DNA of 64,000 nucleotides, from contig JARLGU010000018.1 in NCBI GenBank assembly GCA_031292625.1, positions 1-64,000 on the forward strand, read 5' to 3'. Shown in pieces: positions 24,692 to 34,354 of the stretch. The notes beneath the pieces were generated by a model. The model was not told the origin of the DNA. It made no database searches and was given only the letters and a program-made list of their open reading frames with translations. The position numbers and the translations under genes are program-made. Position 1 is the first letter of the stretch, and each line of letters opens with the position of its first letter. Origin of the DNA: Capsulimonadaceae bacterium (lineage in GTDB: Bacteria > Armatimonadota > Armatimonadia > Armatimonadales > Capsulimonadaceae).

Positions 24692-25897
24692 CTAATGAGC
24701 AACAGGCACGGCTGTCGCTTTGTCGACGAAAACCATCTCGCGAGGCCAACCCGGACAGAGAATGTTGCTCGGCTTCGCAGGATCAAGCGTCCCGCCGGCG
24801 TTGACGCTATAAAGAGACATAATCGCGTGCTGCCAGTTGAGCGCAAAAGCGTAGCGGCCTGCCGGGTCCAGACGAACGACTGACGGACTGCCGGAGCCGG
24901 GCGCGGAGATTGGATTGCTGGGCGTAAACGAGCCATTCGGCTGAATGCGGAACTGCAGCACCGAGTTGTAGCGATAACGCGCAATGTACGCGTGCTGCCC
25001 GTCCGGCGTGACCGCAAGCGAAGTCGGCTGACGTCCCAGGGAATCCACGGCCGGAGAAAGGCGTCGAAGCCTACCGTCGGGACCGATCTCGAACCGGTCG
25101 ACGCTCTCGGCCATGCTGGTCAGACACCAGACGAAGTGTCCATGCGGATCGATGCGGGTTTCCATCGGTCCGGGTCCCGTTTCGATATACAGCGGATCTT
25201 GCGCCGTAAGCCGTCCATCGGCCTCGACACGATATTGGTAGATCCGGCGCTTTGAGAAATTGGTCGCATAAGCATAGCGGCCGTTCGGCGATATCACCAC
25301 GTCCGCGGCGCCATCCTTACCGGGCGCCAGTCCGGGAGTCATCGGATGAGCCTTACCGTCCGGTCCAAGCGCATATTGGAATATCCCGCGATCCGTCCCC
25401 ACATACAGCGCCTTGCCCGACTGATCGGTCGTCATGGAAACGGGCTTTCCGGGTAGCGGGACGCGCAAGGACAGCGCAGGCTTAATCGTGCCCGCAGGCT
25501 GGATCCGGCAGGGCAGAACAGTGGCGCCGCCTTCGTGACCACGCCAAACTGGCGTACAGCCTAAGTACATCCATTCCCCGGAGCGGCCGACCGCGACCGC
25601 ATCGGTGCGGCACCCAATATTCCCAGACTCCGCAACCTTCATGGATACGAGTATGCCGTCCGAATTCACGCGATACCCGGCGATGCCATAGCCAATCACG
25701 TACAGATAGCGAAAAGCAGCCGCGGCGAAATTGACTTTACCGTCGGGCAAGTTTGGTCCGATCGACGCCGAATACGATCCCGCTTCAAATTTATCCGGCG
25801 AGCTGCTGCTCTGCTCGTAAAGCCGCCACGCATAAGCGCTCGCGGCGATAACGACGGCAAGACCAAGAAGAAGCAACAGGATCCTCGGTCTCTTCAC
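24692..25897 (-). CDS. Membrane-anchored beta-propeller protein (lactonase-like)
   Basis: A 401-residue protein with an N-terminal hydrophobic anchor (ILLLLLGLAVVIAASAYAW). The rest is a run of propeller blades with the repeat PDGxHAYxx..xxxxVxxYRIxxDGxLxP, for example SPNGRYAYATNFSKRRIYQY and TPDGQHAYIARYRYNSVLQF. This matches the 6-phosphogluconolactonase-like/YncE propeller group, but export makes a pentose-phosphate role doubtful. Its start overlaps the deformylase stop by four bases, so the two are co-transcribed. Function is unknown. Confidence 0.8.
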   Translation of the reverse strand: MKRPRILLLLLGLAVVIAASAYAWRLYEQSSSSPDKFEAGSYSASIGPNLPDGKVNFAAAAFRYLYVIGYGIAGYRVNSDGILVSMKVAESGNIGCRTDAVAVGRSGEWMYLGCTPVWRGHEGGATVLPCRIQPAGTIKPALSLRVPLPGKPVSMTTDQSGKALYVGTDRGIFQYALGPDGKAHPMTPGLAPGKDGAADVVISPNGRYAYATNFSKRRIYQYRVEADGRLTAQDPLYIETGPGPMETRIDPHGHFVWCLTSMAESVDRFEIGPDGRLRRLSPAVDSLGRQPTSLAVTPDGQHAYIARYRYNSVLQFRIQPNGSFTPSNPISAPGSGSPSVVRLDPAGRYAFALNWQHAIMSLYSVNAGGTLDPAKPSNILCPGWPREMVFVDKATAVPVAH

Positions 25898-26394
25898 TTG
25901 CGTTTCCTCGGGAAGAGATCCGTTTTAATGTCCGCGACACGATCCAGGAACAAGACGCCGTCCAGATGGTCCAGTTCGTGCTGAAGCACGACGGCCTCAA
26001 AGCCGGACGCATCGACCTCAACCTCGCGCAGATCAAGATCGAGCGCATGGACGGTCACCCGCTCAAACCGCCTAATATTGGCGGTGTAGTCCGGAAGGCT
26101 CAAGCAACCCTCCCGAAATACCATCGAGCCCTCATGAGACACGATACGGGGATTTACGAGGGACAGCAAGCCGTGCCCGCCTTCAAACTTCGGATTGCGC
26201 GACGAGTCGACGACGACGACGCGCACAAGATCGCCAATCTGCGGCGCGGCAATGCCGACGGTCCTGGGGGGACAAATATCCAGCGTCGCCAAAAGGTCGG
26301 CGGCGACGAGTTGAGCAACGCAAGGGTCGACCACTGCCTCACAAACCGTCTTCAAACGCGGATCCGGATAGGAAATGATGTCACGAGCGGGCAT
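25894..26394 (-). CDS. def: Peptide deformylase
   Basis: A 166-residue metalloenzyme that removes the formyl group from nascent proteins. All three motifs are intact: GIAAPQIG, EGCLSLP (metal cysteine) and QHELDHLDG (two metal histidines and catalytic glutamate). An alternative GTG at 26406 is possible, but the ATG at 26394 with a G-rich ribosome site is preferred. It overlaps the propeller gene downstream and follows the ACT-domain gene. Confidence 0.95.
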   Translation of the reverse strand: MPARDIISYPDPRLKTVCEAVVDPCVAQLVAADLLATLDICPPRTVGIAAPQIGDLVRVVVVDSSRNPKFEGGHGLLSLVNPRIVSHEGSMVFREGCLSLPDYTANIRRFERVTVHALDLDLREVEVDASGFEAVVLQHELDHLDGVLFLDRVADIKTDLFPRKRK

Positions 26395-26447
26395 TCGATC
26401 CCCCACTCCCAGCGTCGCCTACAGTCAGTCTTGAACGTGCGGCCATC

Positions 26448-26972
26448 CTAAAGCGTCTCCGTTTCAATCTCGCGCACCGTGATGTCGACGCCAAGCGCTT
26501 TGCCGCGCTCGGCGAGAACCTCCGGCAGCTTCGTCCAATCGCCGCCGGCGGTTTCGAGCAACATCACGTAGATGGGCTTGGACGGTACTCCCGCGAGACG
26601 CGTATCGAGATCGGTAATGTTCGCGCCGTGCTCGGCTAATAGGGACGTGATCCGGTGGACGATCCCCGGCTGATCCGCGCCGTAGACGGAGATGATATGA
26701 TCGGAAATCTCCTCCTGCGGCTCCTCGTCGGGAATCTCATAGACGGCAACCTGCAAATCCAGCTCTTGCGCAACCGGCGATAGACGCGCTTGGGCATCCG
26801 CGATGGTCTTGCCCTCCGGCAGCGTCGCGGCAAGCATGTTCGCAAACGCGCCGCGCAGCCTCGTCATAGTGGCGTCGTCCAGGTTGCCCCCGAGCTCGTA
26901 AATAGCCTTCGTTAGCGCGGCGATGATTCCCGGCCGGTCACTGCCGCCGATCGCCGTAATGATCACATTCAT
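26448..26972 (-). CDS. Tandem ACT-domain protein (GcvR-like)
   Basis: A 174-residue protein built of two ACT domains: residues 3-80 (ITAIGGSDRPGIIAALTKAI) and 92-170 (ISVYGADQPGIVHRITSLLA, then EHGANITDLDTRL). This matches the GcvR-like family of small regulators that sense amino acids, usually glycine, by ACT dimerisation. There is no DNA-binding domain. It heads the row ACT, def, propeller, hemC. Confidence 0.85.
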   Translation of the reverse strand: MNVIITAIGGSDRPGIIAALTKAIYELGGNLDDATMTRLRGAFANMLAATLPEGKTIADAQARLSPVAQELDLQVAVYEIPDEEPQEEISDHIISVYGADQPGIVHRITSLLAEHGANITDLDTRLAGVPSKPIYVMLLETAGGDWTKLPEVLAERGKALGVDITVREIETETL

Positions 26973-27137
26973 AGTCGCGTTTTATACCCCGGTCGCGCGG
27001 TCGCGCAAATGAAAGTATACCCGCATGCAGATGCCGTAGCGCAGCGGCATTAAATCCAGCGCCGCGCAAGACCAACGCAGGCAAAGCGGACCAGGAAGAC
27101 GTCAGAGAAGCCGAAAAAAATGGCCCCAAACAGGCTA

Positions 27138-27187
27138 TTGACAGCCTAACAAGGCTGTGGTATGATGTTGTTATAGCGCTATAACAA
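27138..27187 (+). promoter_or_regulatory. Consensus promoter with overlapping LacI-type operator
   Basis: TTGACA (27138-27143), 17-base spacer, TATGAT (27161-27166). One base later the perfect 20-bp palindrome TTGTTATAGCGCTATAACAA (27168-27187) covers the start site. A central CG in an even palindrome is typical of LacI-family operators, so the regulator encoded just downstream is likely autorepressed here together with its module. Confidence 0.85.
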
Positions 27188-27218
27188 ACAATTGCCGGCG
27201 TGAAGATCTTATAGAAAC

Positions 27219-28223
27219 ATGTCCATCCTGAAACAAATTGCGGAGCGCAGCGGAGTGTCCGTAGCGACTGTCGGGCACATCCTCGGCAGCAAGCCGCACC
27301 GGCATAGCAAGGACACGAGCCGCCGAGTGATCGAGAACGCGGCGTTGCTCGGCTACCGCCCCAATAGTTCGGCGAAAGCCGTTGCGTCCGGTCGCTTCCA
27401 CTGCGTAACACTGCTTCTCAGCACCGATCCGCACCGGAGCAACGTGCCGGATAAGCTGCTGTGCGGGATTTACGATGCTCTTGCCGCCAACGATTACCAC
27501 CTGAATGTCGTCAGGCTGACCGACGAAACGCTCAGTCAACCGTCGCTTCCGAAATTCCTCTGCCAGCGAATGACGGACGGCATTCTCGTAAACTACACGG
27601 ACCGGATACCGCAACCGCTTCTGGACGGCATCCGCGCCGACAGAGCGCCAGCGGTCTGGCTCAACTCCAAACAAGACGCGGACTGCGTTCGTCCGGATGA
27701 TTTTGGCGCGGGCAAGCTCGCAACGGAGCATCTTCTCGAACTGGGACACCGGAATATCCTGTATGCCGTCTATGACACGCAGCATTACAGCGGCGAAGAT
27801 CGCTACAGAGGATATCGAGCCGCCATGGAAGCGGCCGGATTGCCAGCGCGCCTGGAACGCCACGTCGCATCGATCGCCGATTGGGTCTCGATAGCGCGGA
27901 ACTGGTTTCAACTGCCGGATCCGCCCACCGGAGTCGTCGCTTATGGCAAGTATCCGGGACAGGCAATTGCATATGCCGGGCACCTCCGCGGAATGCGGGT
28001 CCCGGACGATTTTTCCCTTGTTGTATTTGAGGGCTCTCCGGCCGTAGACGATACCACGGGAACGGAGTATACGACCTGCCTTGTTCCCGAACGCGAACTC
28101 GGAGCCGCGGCAGTCGATATGCTGTTTAAGAAGATTGAAGAGCCAGCCGTCACAAGGCCCTCGACGCCCATTCCATTCTCGCTATCGGAGCCATTCTCGT
28201 CGGCATATTGTACGCGCAAATGA
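27219..28223 (+). CDS. LacI family transcriptional regulator
   Basis: A 334-residue protein. The N-terminal HTH reads ILKQIAERSGVSVATVGHIL with the hinge helix region LLGYRPNSSAKAVASG. The rest is the periplasmic-binding-protein-like sensor with GAGKLATEHLLELGHRNILY and the C-terminal LVPERELGAAAVDMLFKKIE. The HTH deviates from the usual VSxATVSRVLN in having GHIL, so operator choice may be unusual. It is the first gene of a module with a pseudopilin and a GH-A enzyme, 50 bp and 3 bp apart, behind a palindrome-covered promoter. The ligand is presumably an oligosaccharide. Confidence 0.93.
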   Translation: MSILKQIAERSGVSVATVGHILGSKPHRHSKDTSRRVIENAALLGYRPNSSAKAVASGRFHCVTLLLSTDPHRSNVPDKLLCGIYDALAANDYHLNVVRLTDETLSQPSLPKFLCQRMTDGILVNYTDRIPQPLLDGIRADRAPAVWLNSKQDADCVRPDDFGAGKLATEHLLELGHRNILYAVYDTQHYSGEDRYRGYRAAMEAAGLPARLERHVASIADWVSIARNWFQLPDPPTGVVAYGKYPGQAIAYAGHLRGMRVPDDFSLVVFEGSPAVDDTTGTEYTTCLVPERELGAAAVDMLFKKIEEPAVTRPSTPIPFSLSEPFSSAYCTRK

Positions 28224-28273
28224 TAACTGAGCTCGCCGAACATAGCTAGCACACTCATCTTAGGAGACCTACA

Positions 28274-29092
28274 ATGAAATCGCGTGGTTTTACTCTTATT
28301 GAGCTACTCGTTGTAATAGCTATTATTGCAATTTTAGCAGCAATACTGTTTCCTGTCTTCGCCACCGCACGAGAAAAGGCTCGCCAAACCGCATGCCTCA
28401 GCAACGAGAAACAACTCGGATTGGCGCTCGTGCAGTACTTTCAGGACTACGACGAGTTTGCAATCGAAGGTCGAGACCCTTACGGAACGGGGAATTGCTG
28501 GGCGGGTATCCTCTATCCTTACGTCAAGAGTCAGGGAGTTTTCCTTTGCCCAAGCGATACCGTCAGCGGCGATATCTGCTCATACGCCTACAACTCGAAC
28601 TTCGTCATCCCAAACCCCGCCGTCTGGACCACGGGAAACACTCCGGCTGGCGCGCTCTCGACGGCAAAATTGATCGCCCCCGCCAAGACGGTCATGTTTG
28701 CGGAAGTTACCGGCAGCGGAGGGTTTAACATAACGACTGAAGCGTCTCAGTCGGTCGAGGTCAACGGATTTTCTCCCGCCGGCATCGGCATCGGAACGTC
28801 GAACGACCCCAAGGGCGGAGCGACATCGGGAGCGACGTTGCAGTGGGCGACGGGCTACATGCTGGATCCGAACACAAGTAACCGGGTCGCAACGTATTTC
28901 ACGGGGCCGCTCGGCCACCACAACAACGGCTCCAATTATATTTTTGCCGACGGGCACGTAAAGTGGCAGATGCCTACCAACGTCTCCGCGGGAATGAGCA
29001 ACACGACTCCTGGCAACTGCGGCGGCTACGATTATGCGGCAGCAACCGACTGTACGACAACAACGATCGCTACGACGTTCTCTCCGTATTAA
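28274..29092 (+). CDS. DUF1559 / H-X9-DG pseudopilin-like protein 2
   Basis: A 272-residue protein with a very short leader (MKSRG) before [20 protein letters not shown] and [20 protein letters not shown]. The prepilin cleavage site G/F and the E at mature position 5 are kept. The C-terminal motif is [23 protein letters not shown] ribosome site supports the ATG. It is flanked by the LacI regulator and the LamG/GH-A enzyme on the same strand; only three bases separate it from the enzyme gene, so they are almost certainly one transcript. Confidence 0.93.
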   Translation: MKSRGFTLIELLVVIAIIAILAAILFPVFATAREKARQTACLSNEKQLGLALVQYFQDYDEFAIEGRDPYGTGNCWAGILYPYVKSQGVFLCPSDTVSGDICSYAYNSNFVIPNPAVWTTGNTPAGALSTAKLIAPAKTVMFAEVTGSGGFNITTEASQSVEVNGFSPAGIGIGTSNDPKGGATSGATLQWATGYMLDPNTSNRVATYFTGPLGHHNNGSNYIFADGHVKWQMPTNVSAGMSNTTPGNCGGYDYAAATDCTTTTIATTFSPY

Positions 29093-29095
29093 AGC

Positions 29096-32000
29096 ATGTT
29101 TACCATCAGGCTAGATTCTTCTATTCTCCGTCTCGCCGCGTGCGTCGCGAGCCTCCTTGCGCTCGCTTCTCAGAGCCGCGCGGACCTGCTCGACGGCGTC
29201 ACCGCATACCTGCCGTTCGACGGATCCGCTGCGCCCCGCTACGCGATTACGGCGAACGGGATCAATGCAGCCGGGGCGACCTATGACGCTGGGATCGCGG
29301 GCCAAGGCGTCGTCACGACGAAGGAGCATTTCGTCGCCATACCGTTGGCTGGCAACTTTGTCCGAAAGTGCGGATCAATATCGTTCTGGATCAAGCCGTC
29401 GTGGGATCCTGCCGATGCGTCCGCCGGAACCTTCCGGTCTTTGCTCGGAACCGATAACTTCGCGCTCAACTACCAGCCGTCCAAACACTGCCTGTTCTTT
29501 ATGACCGGCAAAACGAAGCCGGTTACGGGATACGATTGGGATTACCGCGCCGCCGATAACCATGTGATGGCGCGCTGGAATGCCGGTGAATGGCACCACA
29601 TTGCCCTTACGTGGGACGCGCCGTCGGGCAGCAAGACAATTTATCTCGACGGCAAACAGGTATCAAGCAACACGACCGACCTGATTCGCGACGATGCCGT
29701 AACCGGCAACGAGAAGCTATTCGCCGGCGGTCCGGACGCCGCCGGGGTTTACGACGAGCTAATTATCTGGAACCGCGTCCTGAGCGCCGAAGAGGTTGCG
29801 CAACTAGCTTCGAGGCCAGCGGAAACCGCGCATGAACTCATGGATGGCCTGCCAACCATAAAAACGGTGGAGGAATGGCCGATAGCGATCGGACTGGCAA
29901 AGGCAAAACCCTATCAGGATCTGATCGTCGAGCCCGGCCATCCGTTTGACGCATCCATTCCCGCCGTCAACCGCTCCGCGTCGCCCTGGCAGGGAACGAT
30001 AACCTTTACCCTGCTCGATGTTCACGAATCCGTCCGCGCAACCTATGCAGTCAGCGAGAATATGCCGGCTGGCGGAGCCCAGAATATTCCGGTCAGTTTC
30101 AAAGCGCCCGAACGCGGCATATTCAAGATCCGCGCTAACGTCACGCAGAACGGCAAGACGTGGATACGCGATGTCGCGTCTTTTGCCGCTTGGCCTCAGC
30201 CAGGCGCTCCTCCGCTTGTCTCATCGTTCTTCGGCAACCATGTCAACGCGTGGTCCCATGAAATGCTCGCGGAGGCGTCCAGACTGGGCCTCGGCTGGCA
30301 GCGCGATCACAACATGCTTCAGACCACCTGGTTCTCGCGCGTCGAGCCCGACAAGGGCAACTGGGCGTGGAAGAATGATTTCCAACTCGAAGCGCTCAAG
30401 GCCGACCACATGCCGGTTCTCGGCCAGCTCTTCGGCACGCCCTACTGGGCTCCGGCAACCGGGGCGCTTCCAAAGCCCGTGGGCGATACGTACCCGTACG
30501 GAGCGCCGCCCGAACTCGACGCCTTCCGGGAGTATGTCGCGCGCACCGTCAACAGGTACAAGGACTCGATCCGCGTCTGGGAGATCTGGAACGAACCCGA
30601 GGTCAGCATGTTCTGGAACGGCTCCCCGGAACAGCTTGCGTCAATGATTAAAACTGCTTGCCTAGCCGCAAAAGAAGCCGACCCTACGTGCACGGTACTG
30701 CAATGCGCCTACACATCCGATGCCTGGAAATGGCATGAACTCGCCGCAAGAGCCGGCGCGTTCCAATATGCCGATGGCATCTCCATGCACTACTATTACG
30801 ATGCCGCCGATACGCCAGAGAAGAACTACGATCACCTCAGCATGACCGTTAAGCATTTCCGGGAGCTTGCAAACCGCTACGGCCGGGGGAGCGGCACGCC
30901 GATTTGGAATACGGAATGCGGGATCGGTTCGACCACATGGCTGCTCGGGCTCGATGTTCCCAATGTACCGCCAAGCGGTGCGCGCCCTCCGCAAAACGCA
31001 TGGAAAGCAGCAGTGCGTCAGGTGCAGTTCGACGCGCAGCAGCAGTCGTTGGGCATCGTCCGCTCGTTCGCTTACCTGCAAAATATCGACAGCGGCAGCC
31101 CCTATTTCAACACGAGTACGCTCGAAGTCACCGGCTCGCCCAAACCGGCCCTCATGGCCCGCGTCGCCCTCGCCTCGCAGGTCGATGGCGCGCGATGTGC
31201 CGGGCTCGTTCGACGGCCGGAAGGACGGCTGTGGGCAATGGTCTACGAAAAGCCGCACAACAACGGATGCGTTGTCCTCTGGTGGGTCGCCGATGGCGCG
31301 AAGGTGACTGTTCAGTCGCCGCTTGTGCGGGTAGCGAGCAAGTTTGTCGATTTCATGGGAAACGATCACGCATCGCCGTCCGCGCTCTCCGTTTGCGACG
31401 AGCCGTCCTATCTCCATGTAAACGCTCCCGCACAAAGGGTCATCAGCCTGTTGCTGAGTGCGCGCATTACGGTAGTCGAGAGCCCCACTGGCAACCAAGC
31501 GCCTTCGAGCACTCAATCTACGACAACCTTGCCCGACTACCCCGCGCCGAAAGAAGACCCGGCAGGTTGCTTCACGATCGACCTCAGACCGTACGTCAAT
31601 ATGGGCTTCTACGACGCCGTCGCGGGCGACGGCACGGGCGGATGGGCGGACGAGGGACCGCTGAACTGCCTCTCAACGATGCCCACGGGGCGTCGGATCT
31701 TCTATGGCGTCCCATTCGACATTATCGATCCGGACAACAACGGCGGCAAGTCCATTATTACCCTCCGGGGCAAGTCTGCGACTCCTTCGTTCCCGTCCGA
31801 GATGCCTGGCATTTCGCTCGGCAACAAGACGGTGCGCGCGCTCTACTTTCTCCAAGCGGCCGTCTGGGGCTCGCGCGGCGTCGCCGGATCCTACGTTGTT
31901 CATTATACGGACAAGCAAAGCATCACGATCCCGATTGACCTAGGCGTCAATTCCGGAGACTGGTGGAGCGGCTATCAAGCTGGCGAACAGTCGAAGCCAA

Positions 32001-32167
32001 TTGCCATCCCGGTAACCAACACAGCGGATGGAAAACCGGCGACGCGCTATCCGCGCGTGTGGGAATGGCAAAACCCTCGCCGCGACATCCCCATTGCCGC
32101 CATTGACTTTCTATCCGCGGGCACGAACACGACGCCGATTCTGATTGCAATATCCGGCGCTCGCTAA
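29096..32167 (+). CDS. Exported LamG + clan GH-A glycoside hydrolase
   Basis: A 1023-residue protein with a signal peptide (LRLAACVASLLALASQSRA). Residues about 35-240 form a LamG/concanavalin-type domain (GSISFWIKPSWDP, EWHHIALTWD, ELIIWNRVLSAEEVAQL). A linker domain follows, then a GH39-like (beta/alpha)8 barrel with acid/base E500 in WEIWNEPEV and nucleophile E607 in WNTECG. The last 210 residues form a further beta-rich, possibly carbohydrate-binding domain after a Ser/Thr/Pro linker. It would act outside the cytoplasm on a complex glycan. No ribosome site is seen; coupling to the pseudopilin three bases upstream probably drives translation. Confidence 0.85.
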   Translation: MFTIRLDSSILRLAACVASLLALASQSRADLLDGVTAYLPFDGSAAPRYAITANGINAAGATYDAGIAGQGVVTTKEHFVAIPLAGNFVRKCGSISFWIKPSWDPADASAGTFRSLLGTDNFALNYQPSKHCLFFMTGKTKPVTGYDWDYRAADNHVMARWNAGEWHHIALTWDAPSGSKTIYLDGKQVSSNTTDLIRDDAVTGNEKLFAGGPDAAGVYDELIIWNRVLSAEEVAQLASRPAETAHELMDGLPTIKTVEEWPIAIGLAKAKPYQDLIVEPGHPFDASIPAVNRSASPWQGTITFTLLDVHESVRATYAVSENMPAGGAQNIPVSFKAPERGIFKIRANVTQNGKTWIRDVASFAAWPQPGAPPLVSSFFGNHVNAWSHEMLAEASRLGLGWQRDHNMLQTTWFSRVEPDKGNWAWKNDFQLEALKADHMPVLGQLFGTPYWAPATGALPKPVGDTYPYGAPPELDAFREYVARTVNRYKDSIRVWEIWNEPEVSMFWNGSPEQLASMIKTACLAAKEADPTCTVLQCAYTSDAWKWHELAARAGAFQYADGISMHYYYDAADTPEKNYDHLSMTVKHFRELANRYGRGSGTPIWNTECGIGSTTWLLGLDVPNVPPSGARPPQNAWKAAVRQVQFDAQQQSLGIVRSFAYLQNIDSGSPYFNTSTLEVTGSPKPALMARVALASQVDGARCAGLVRRPEGRLWAMVYEKPHNNGCVVLWWVADGAKVTVQSPLVRVASKFVDFMGNDHASPSALSVCDEPSYLHVNAPAQRVISLLLSARITVVESPTGNQAPSSTQSTTTLPDYPAPKEDPAGCFTIDLRPYVNMGFYDAVAGDGTGGWADEGPLNCLSTMPTGRRIFYGVPFDIIDPDNNGGKSIITLRGKSATPSFPSEMPGISLGNKTVRALYFLQAAVWGSRGVAGSYVVHYTDKQSITIPIDLGVNSGDWWSGYQAGEQSKPIAIPVTNTADGKPATRYPRVWEWQNPRRDIPIAAIDFLSAGTNTTPILIAISGAR

Positions 32168-32196
32168 CCTTCGTGACACGGCAACGAAAATAGCGC

Positions 32197-32261
32197 TTGA
32201 CAGAGTGAACCGCCTGCCGTATAATACAACCGTATAAACGGTTTGATACAGCAGGCGGTTC
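32197..32261 (+). promoter_or_regulatory. Perfect consensus promoter with nested inverted repeats
   Basis: TTGACA (32197-32202), 17-base spacer, TATAAT (32220-32225). The spacer contains gaaccgcctgc (32207-32217), and its exact inverse gcaggcggttc lies at 32251-32261 just before the gene. Between them is the palindrome aaccgtataaacggtt (32228-32243) over the start site. The outer pair 44 bases apart, centre to centre, could support repression by a looped tetramer or a dimer of dimers. Confidence 0.85.
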
Positions 32262-32268
32262 ATCTTTC

Positions 32269-33447
32269 ATGACAGTCGACAGCATCACAAAGCCAGCACG
32301 CTCTTCACGCAAGCACGATCTCTTGCGCGTTGAACAGGAAATGCGCCACAGAATCGCGGCGAGCGCGTGGTTGCCGGGGGACTTGCTGCCCAGCCGGCGA
32401 GACCTCGCGCAAGAGTTCGGCGTCGATCTGAACACGATTCAGCGCGCGATGGCTCCCATGCTTTCGGACGGAACGTTGCGCGCCGAGAACGGCCGCGGGA
32501 CATTTGTTTCGGAAAACCCGTCCTGGCCGGCCAGCGCGCACACAACCGGCGCTCCGGCGAGAACGCGAACGAAGACGGTCGGCGTCACGGCATTCTTGGA
32601 CGAAATCGCGGTTGCAACGGGCAAGGAGCTTCCGGCGACGATGACCGTCGTTAAGGCGATCGAAAGTCAGGCGTCGGCGCTCGGCGCAAACACGGTGTTT
32701 TACAACAGATGGGGCGCGAACCGCGAAGAGATCAGTCCAACTGTCGCCGCTCGGGAGTTGCTTGCACAAGGTTGTGAAAGCGTCTTTGTAATCGACGTCT
32801 ACACGCACCCTTACGTACTCTCGGAAATGCGCTCGGCCCCCGACCTCGCATCCCAGCCAATCGTATACGTTTCAAACGTCGGCGAATACGTTCCATGCGC
32901 GCACGTCTTTTACGACAACCGCGACGCCGGTTATCGCGCGGCGGATCGGCTCTGCGCGGAAGGCTACCGCGAGATCACGTTTCTGGCTCCGTATGCCGGA
33001 GAATGGCCGGCGATCCGCGCCGATGGCGCCCGGATCGCCTGCGAGAGCTGGCGCGAGCCGGTCAAATTCAATGTCACGCCGCTCGAAGAGCGCTTCGAGT
33101 TTTATAGCCCCGGCAAAGAAGGCCGAACGAACGCGTTTGTTGACCGGCTTATCGACGAAAACAAACTTAAAGGCGGCATCATCGCAGCGCATGACGCCCT
33201 GGCGTTGCGCATCATGGAGCGCGCGGAGATGCGTGGGATCGTCGCCGGACGCGACTATGGCCTGGTTGGATTTGACGACGAGCCGCGCGCCATCGCGCGC
33301 GGCCTCACGACCATTCGTCCGCCGCTCGAGGAACTTGGCGCGGAGGCGGTCCGCCTCATGACATCCTGGTCGACCCCGCCGCGCACGGGCATAGTCGTCA
33401 GCCTGCGCGCCAACGTTGTCGAGCGGAGTACACATAAGAAACCGTAA
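32269..33447 (+). CDS. GntR/LacI hybrid transcriptional regulator
   Basis: A 392-residue protein. The N-terminal winged helix is GntR-type: [20 protein letters not shown] and [14 protein letters not shown] (residues 25-80). Residues 105-385 form the LacI-type sugar sensor with [33 protein letters not shown] and [20 protein letters not shown]. This AraR-like architecture senses sugars. It lies behind an ideal promoter with inverted repeats and precedes a pseudopilin and a GH-A enzyme by 50 and about 900 bp, so it should control this second tandem module. Confidence 0.93.
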   Translation: MTVDSITKPARSSRKHDLLRVEQEMRHRIAASAWLPGDLLPSRRDLAQEFGVDLNTIQRAMAPMLSDGTLRAENGRGTFVSENPSWPASAHTTGAPARTRTKTVGVTAFLDEIAVATGKELPATMTVVKAIESQASALGANTVFYNRWGANREEISPTVAARELLAQGCESVFVIDVYTHPYVLSEMRSAPDLASQPIVYVSNVGEYVPCAHVFYDNRDAGYRAADRLCAEGYREITFLAPYAGEWPAIRADGARIACESWREPVKFNVTPLEERFEFYSPGKEGRTNAFVDRLIDENKLKGGIIAAHDALALRIMERAEMRGIVAGRDYGLVGFDDEPRAIARGLTTIRPPLEELGAEAVRLMTSWSTPPRTGIVVSLRANVVERSTHKKP

Positions 33448-33497
33448 GCCGTTTCGGTTCGGCCACGGCACGAACGGATCATACAAGGAGAACACTG

Positions 33498-34337
33498 ATG
33501 AAGTCATCGTCCAGAGTTGGTTTTACTCTCATTGAGCTTCTCGTCGTTATCGCTATTATTGCGATATTAGCAGCTATTCTATTTCCGGTTTTCGCAACGG
33601 CCCGCGAAAAAGCAAGGCAAACATCCTGCGCAAGCAATATGAAACAGCTTGGGCTCGGCCTGCTTCAATACTCGCAGGACTATGACGAGCTCATGCCCTG
33701 TGGTACGCAGGGAGCCGGAAATGTGATCAATGGAGTTACGCAGGACGGACGAGGTCTCGGATGGGCCGGACAGGTCTATGCCTACGTTAAGAGCGTTGGC
33801 CTGTATGCGTGCCCTGACGACACGCATGTCGTTCCAAACCCAACGTGGGGACAATATCCCCTCTCGTACGCAGAAAATGAGAATATTGTTTTCCAGTACA
33901 GTTATGTCAATGGCTGGCCATTTGAATCGGAAGTGCCGACGACCAAAATGACCGCCCCAAGTATGACGGTTCTCCTATGCGAGGTCGCTGGAGCGTTCTA
34001 CCCAAATTTGACCGACAATATGTCGCCAATGGCCAACGGTTGGGCCCAGCCTAGTTGGAACCAGGGAACGTATTTGACGGGTCTTCTCGGCGGCCGGGCG
34101 TTCAACACGGACGCACTCAACAAGCCCGCGATCCACAACAACGGCGTCGGGAGTAACTTCCTCGCATGCGACGGGCACGTCAAATACTTGCTTGGCAGCA
34201 AGGTGAGCAACGGCTACTCCCCCACTTCAACGAACACAGCGCAGGCGATCAACAACAGCACCGGACAAGCGGCCGGCACAGCCAATATGAGCGATGGCGC
34301 AGGCGGAACGTTCACGATGACGTTCAGCACTCTTTAG
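33498..34337 (+). CDS. DUF1559 / H-X9-DG pseudopilin-like protein 3
   Basis: A 279-residue protein with leader MKSSSRVG and the cleavage site before [20 protein letters not shown]. The conserved [20 protein letters not shown] follows. The C-terminal motif is [25 protein letters not shown] fixes the start. The end ([11 protein letters not shown]) closely resembles that of paralogue 4 ([10 protein letters not shown]), suggesting a subgroup. It is in the operon of the GntR/LacI regulator and a secreted hydrolase. Confidence 0.93.
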   Translation: MKSSSRVGFTLIELLVVIAIIAILAAILFPVFATAREKARQTSCASNMKQLGLGLLQYSQDYDELMPCGTQGAGNVINGVTQDGRGLGWAGQVYAYVKSVGLYACPDDTHVVPNPTWGQYPLSYAENENIVFQYSYVNGWPFESEVPTTKMTAPSMTVLLCEVAGAFYPNLTDNMSPMANGWAQPSWNQGTYLTGLLGGRAFNTDALNKPAIHNNGVGSNFLACDGHVKYLLGSKVSNGYSPTSTNTAQAINNSTGQAAGTANMSDGAGGTFTMTFSTL

Positions 34338-34354
34338 ACGGGCAGCACTAACGA

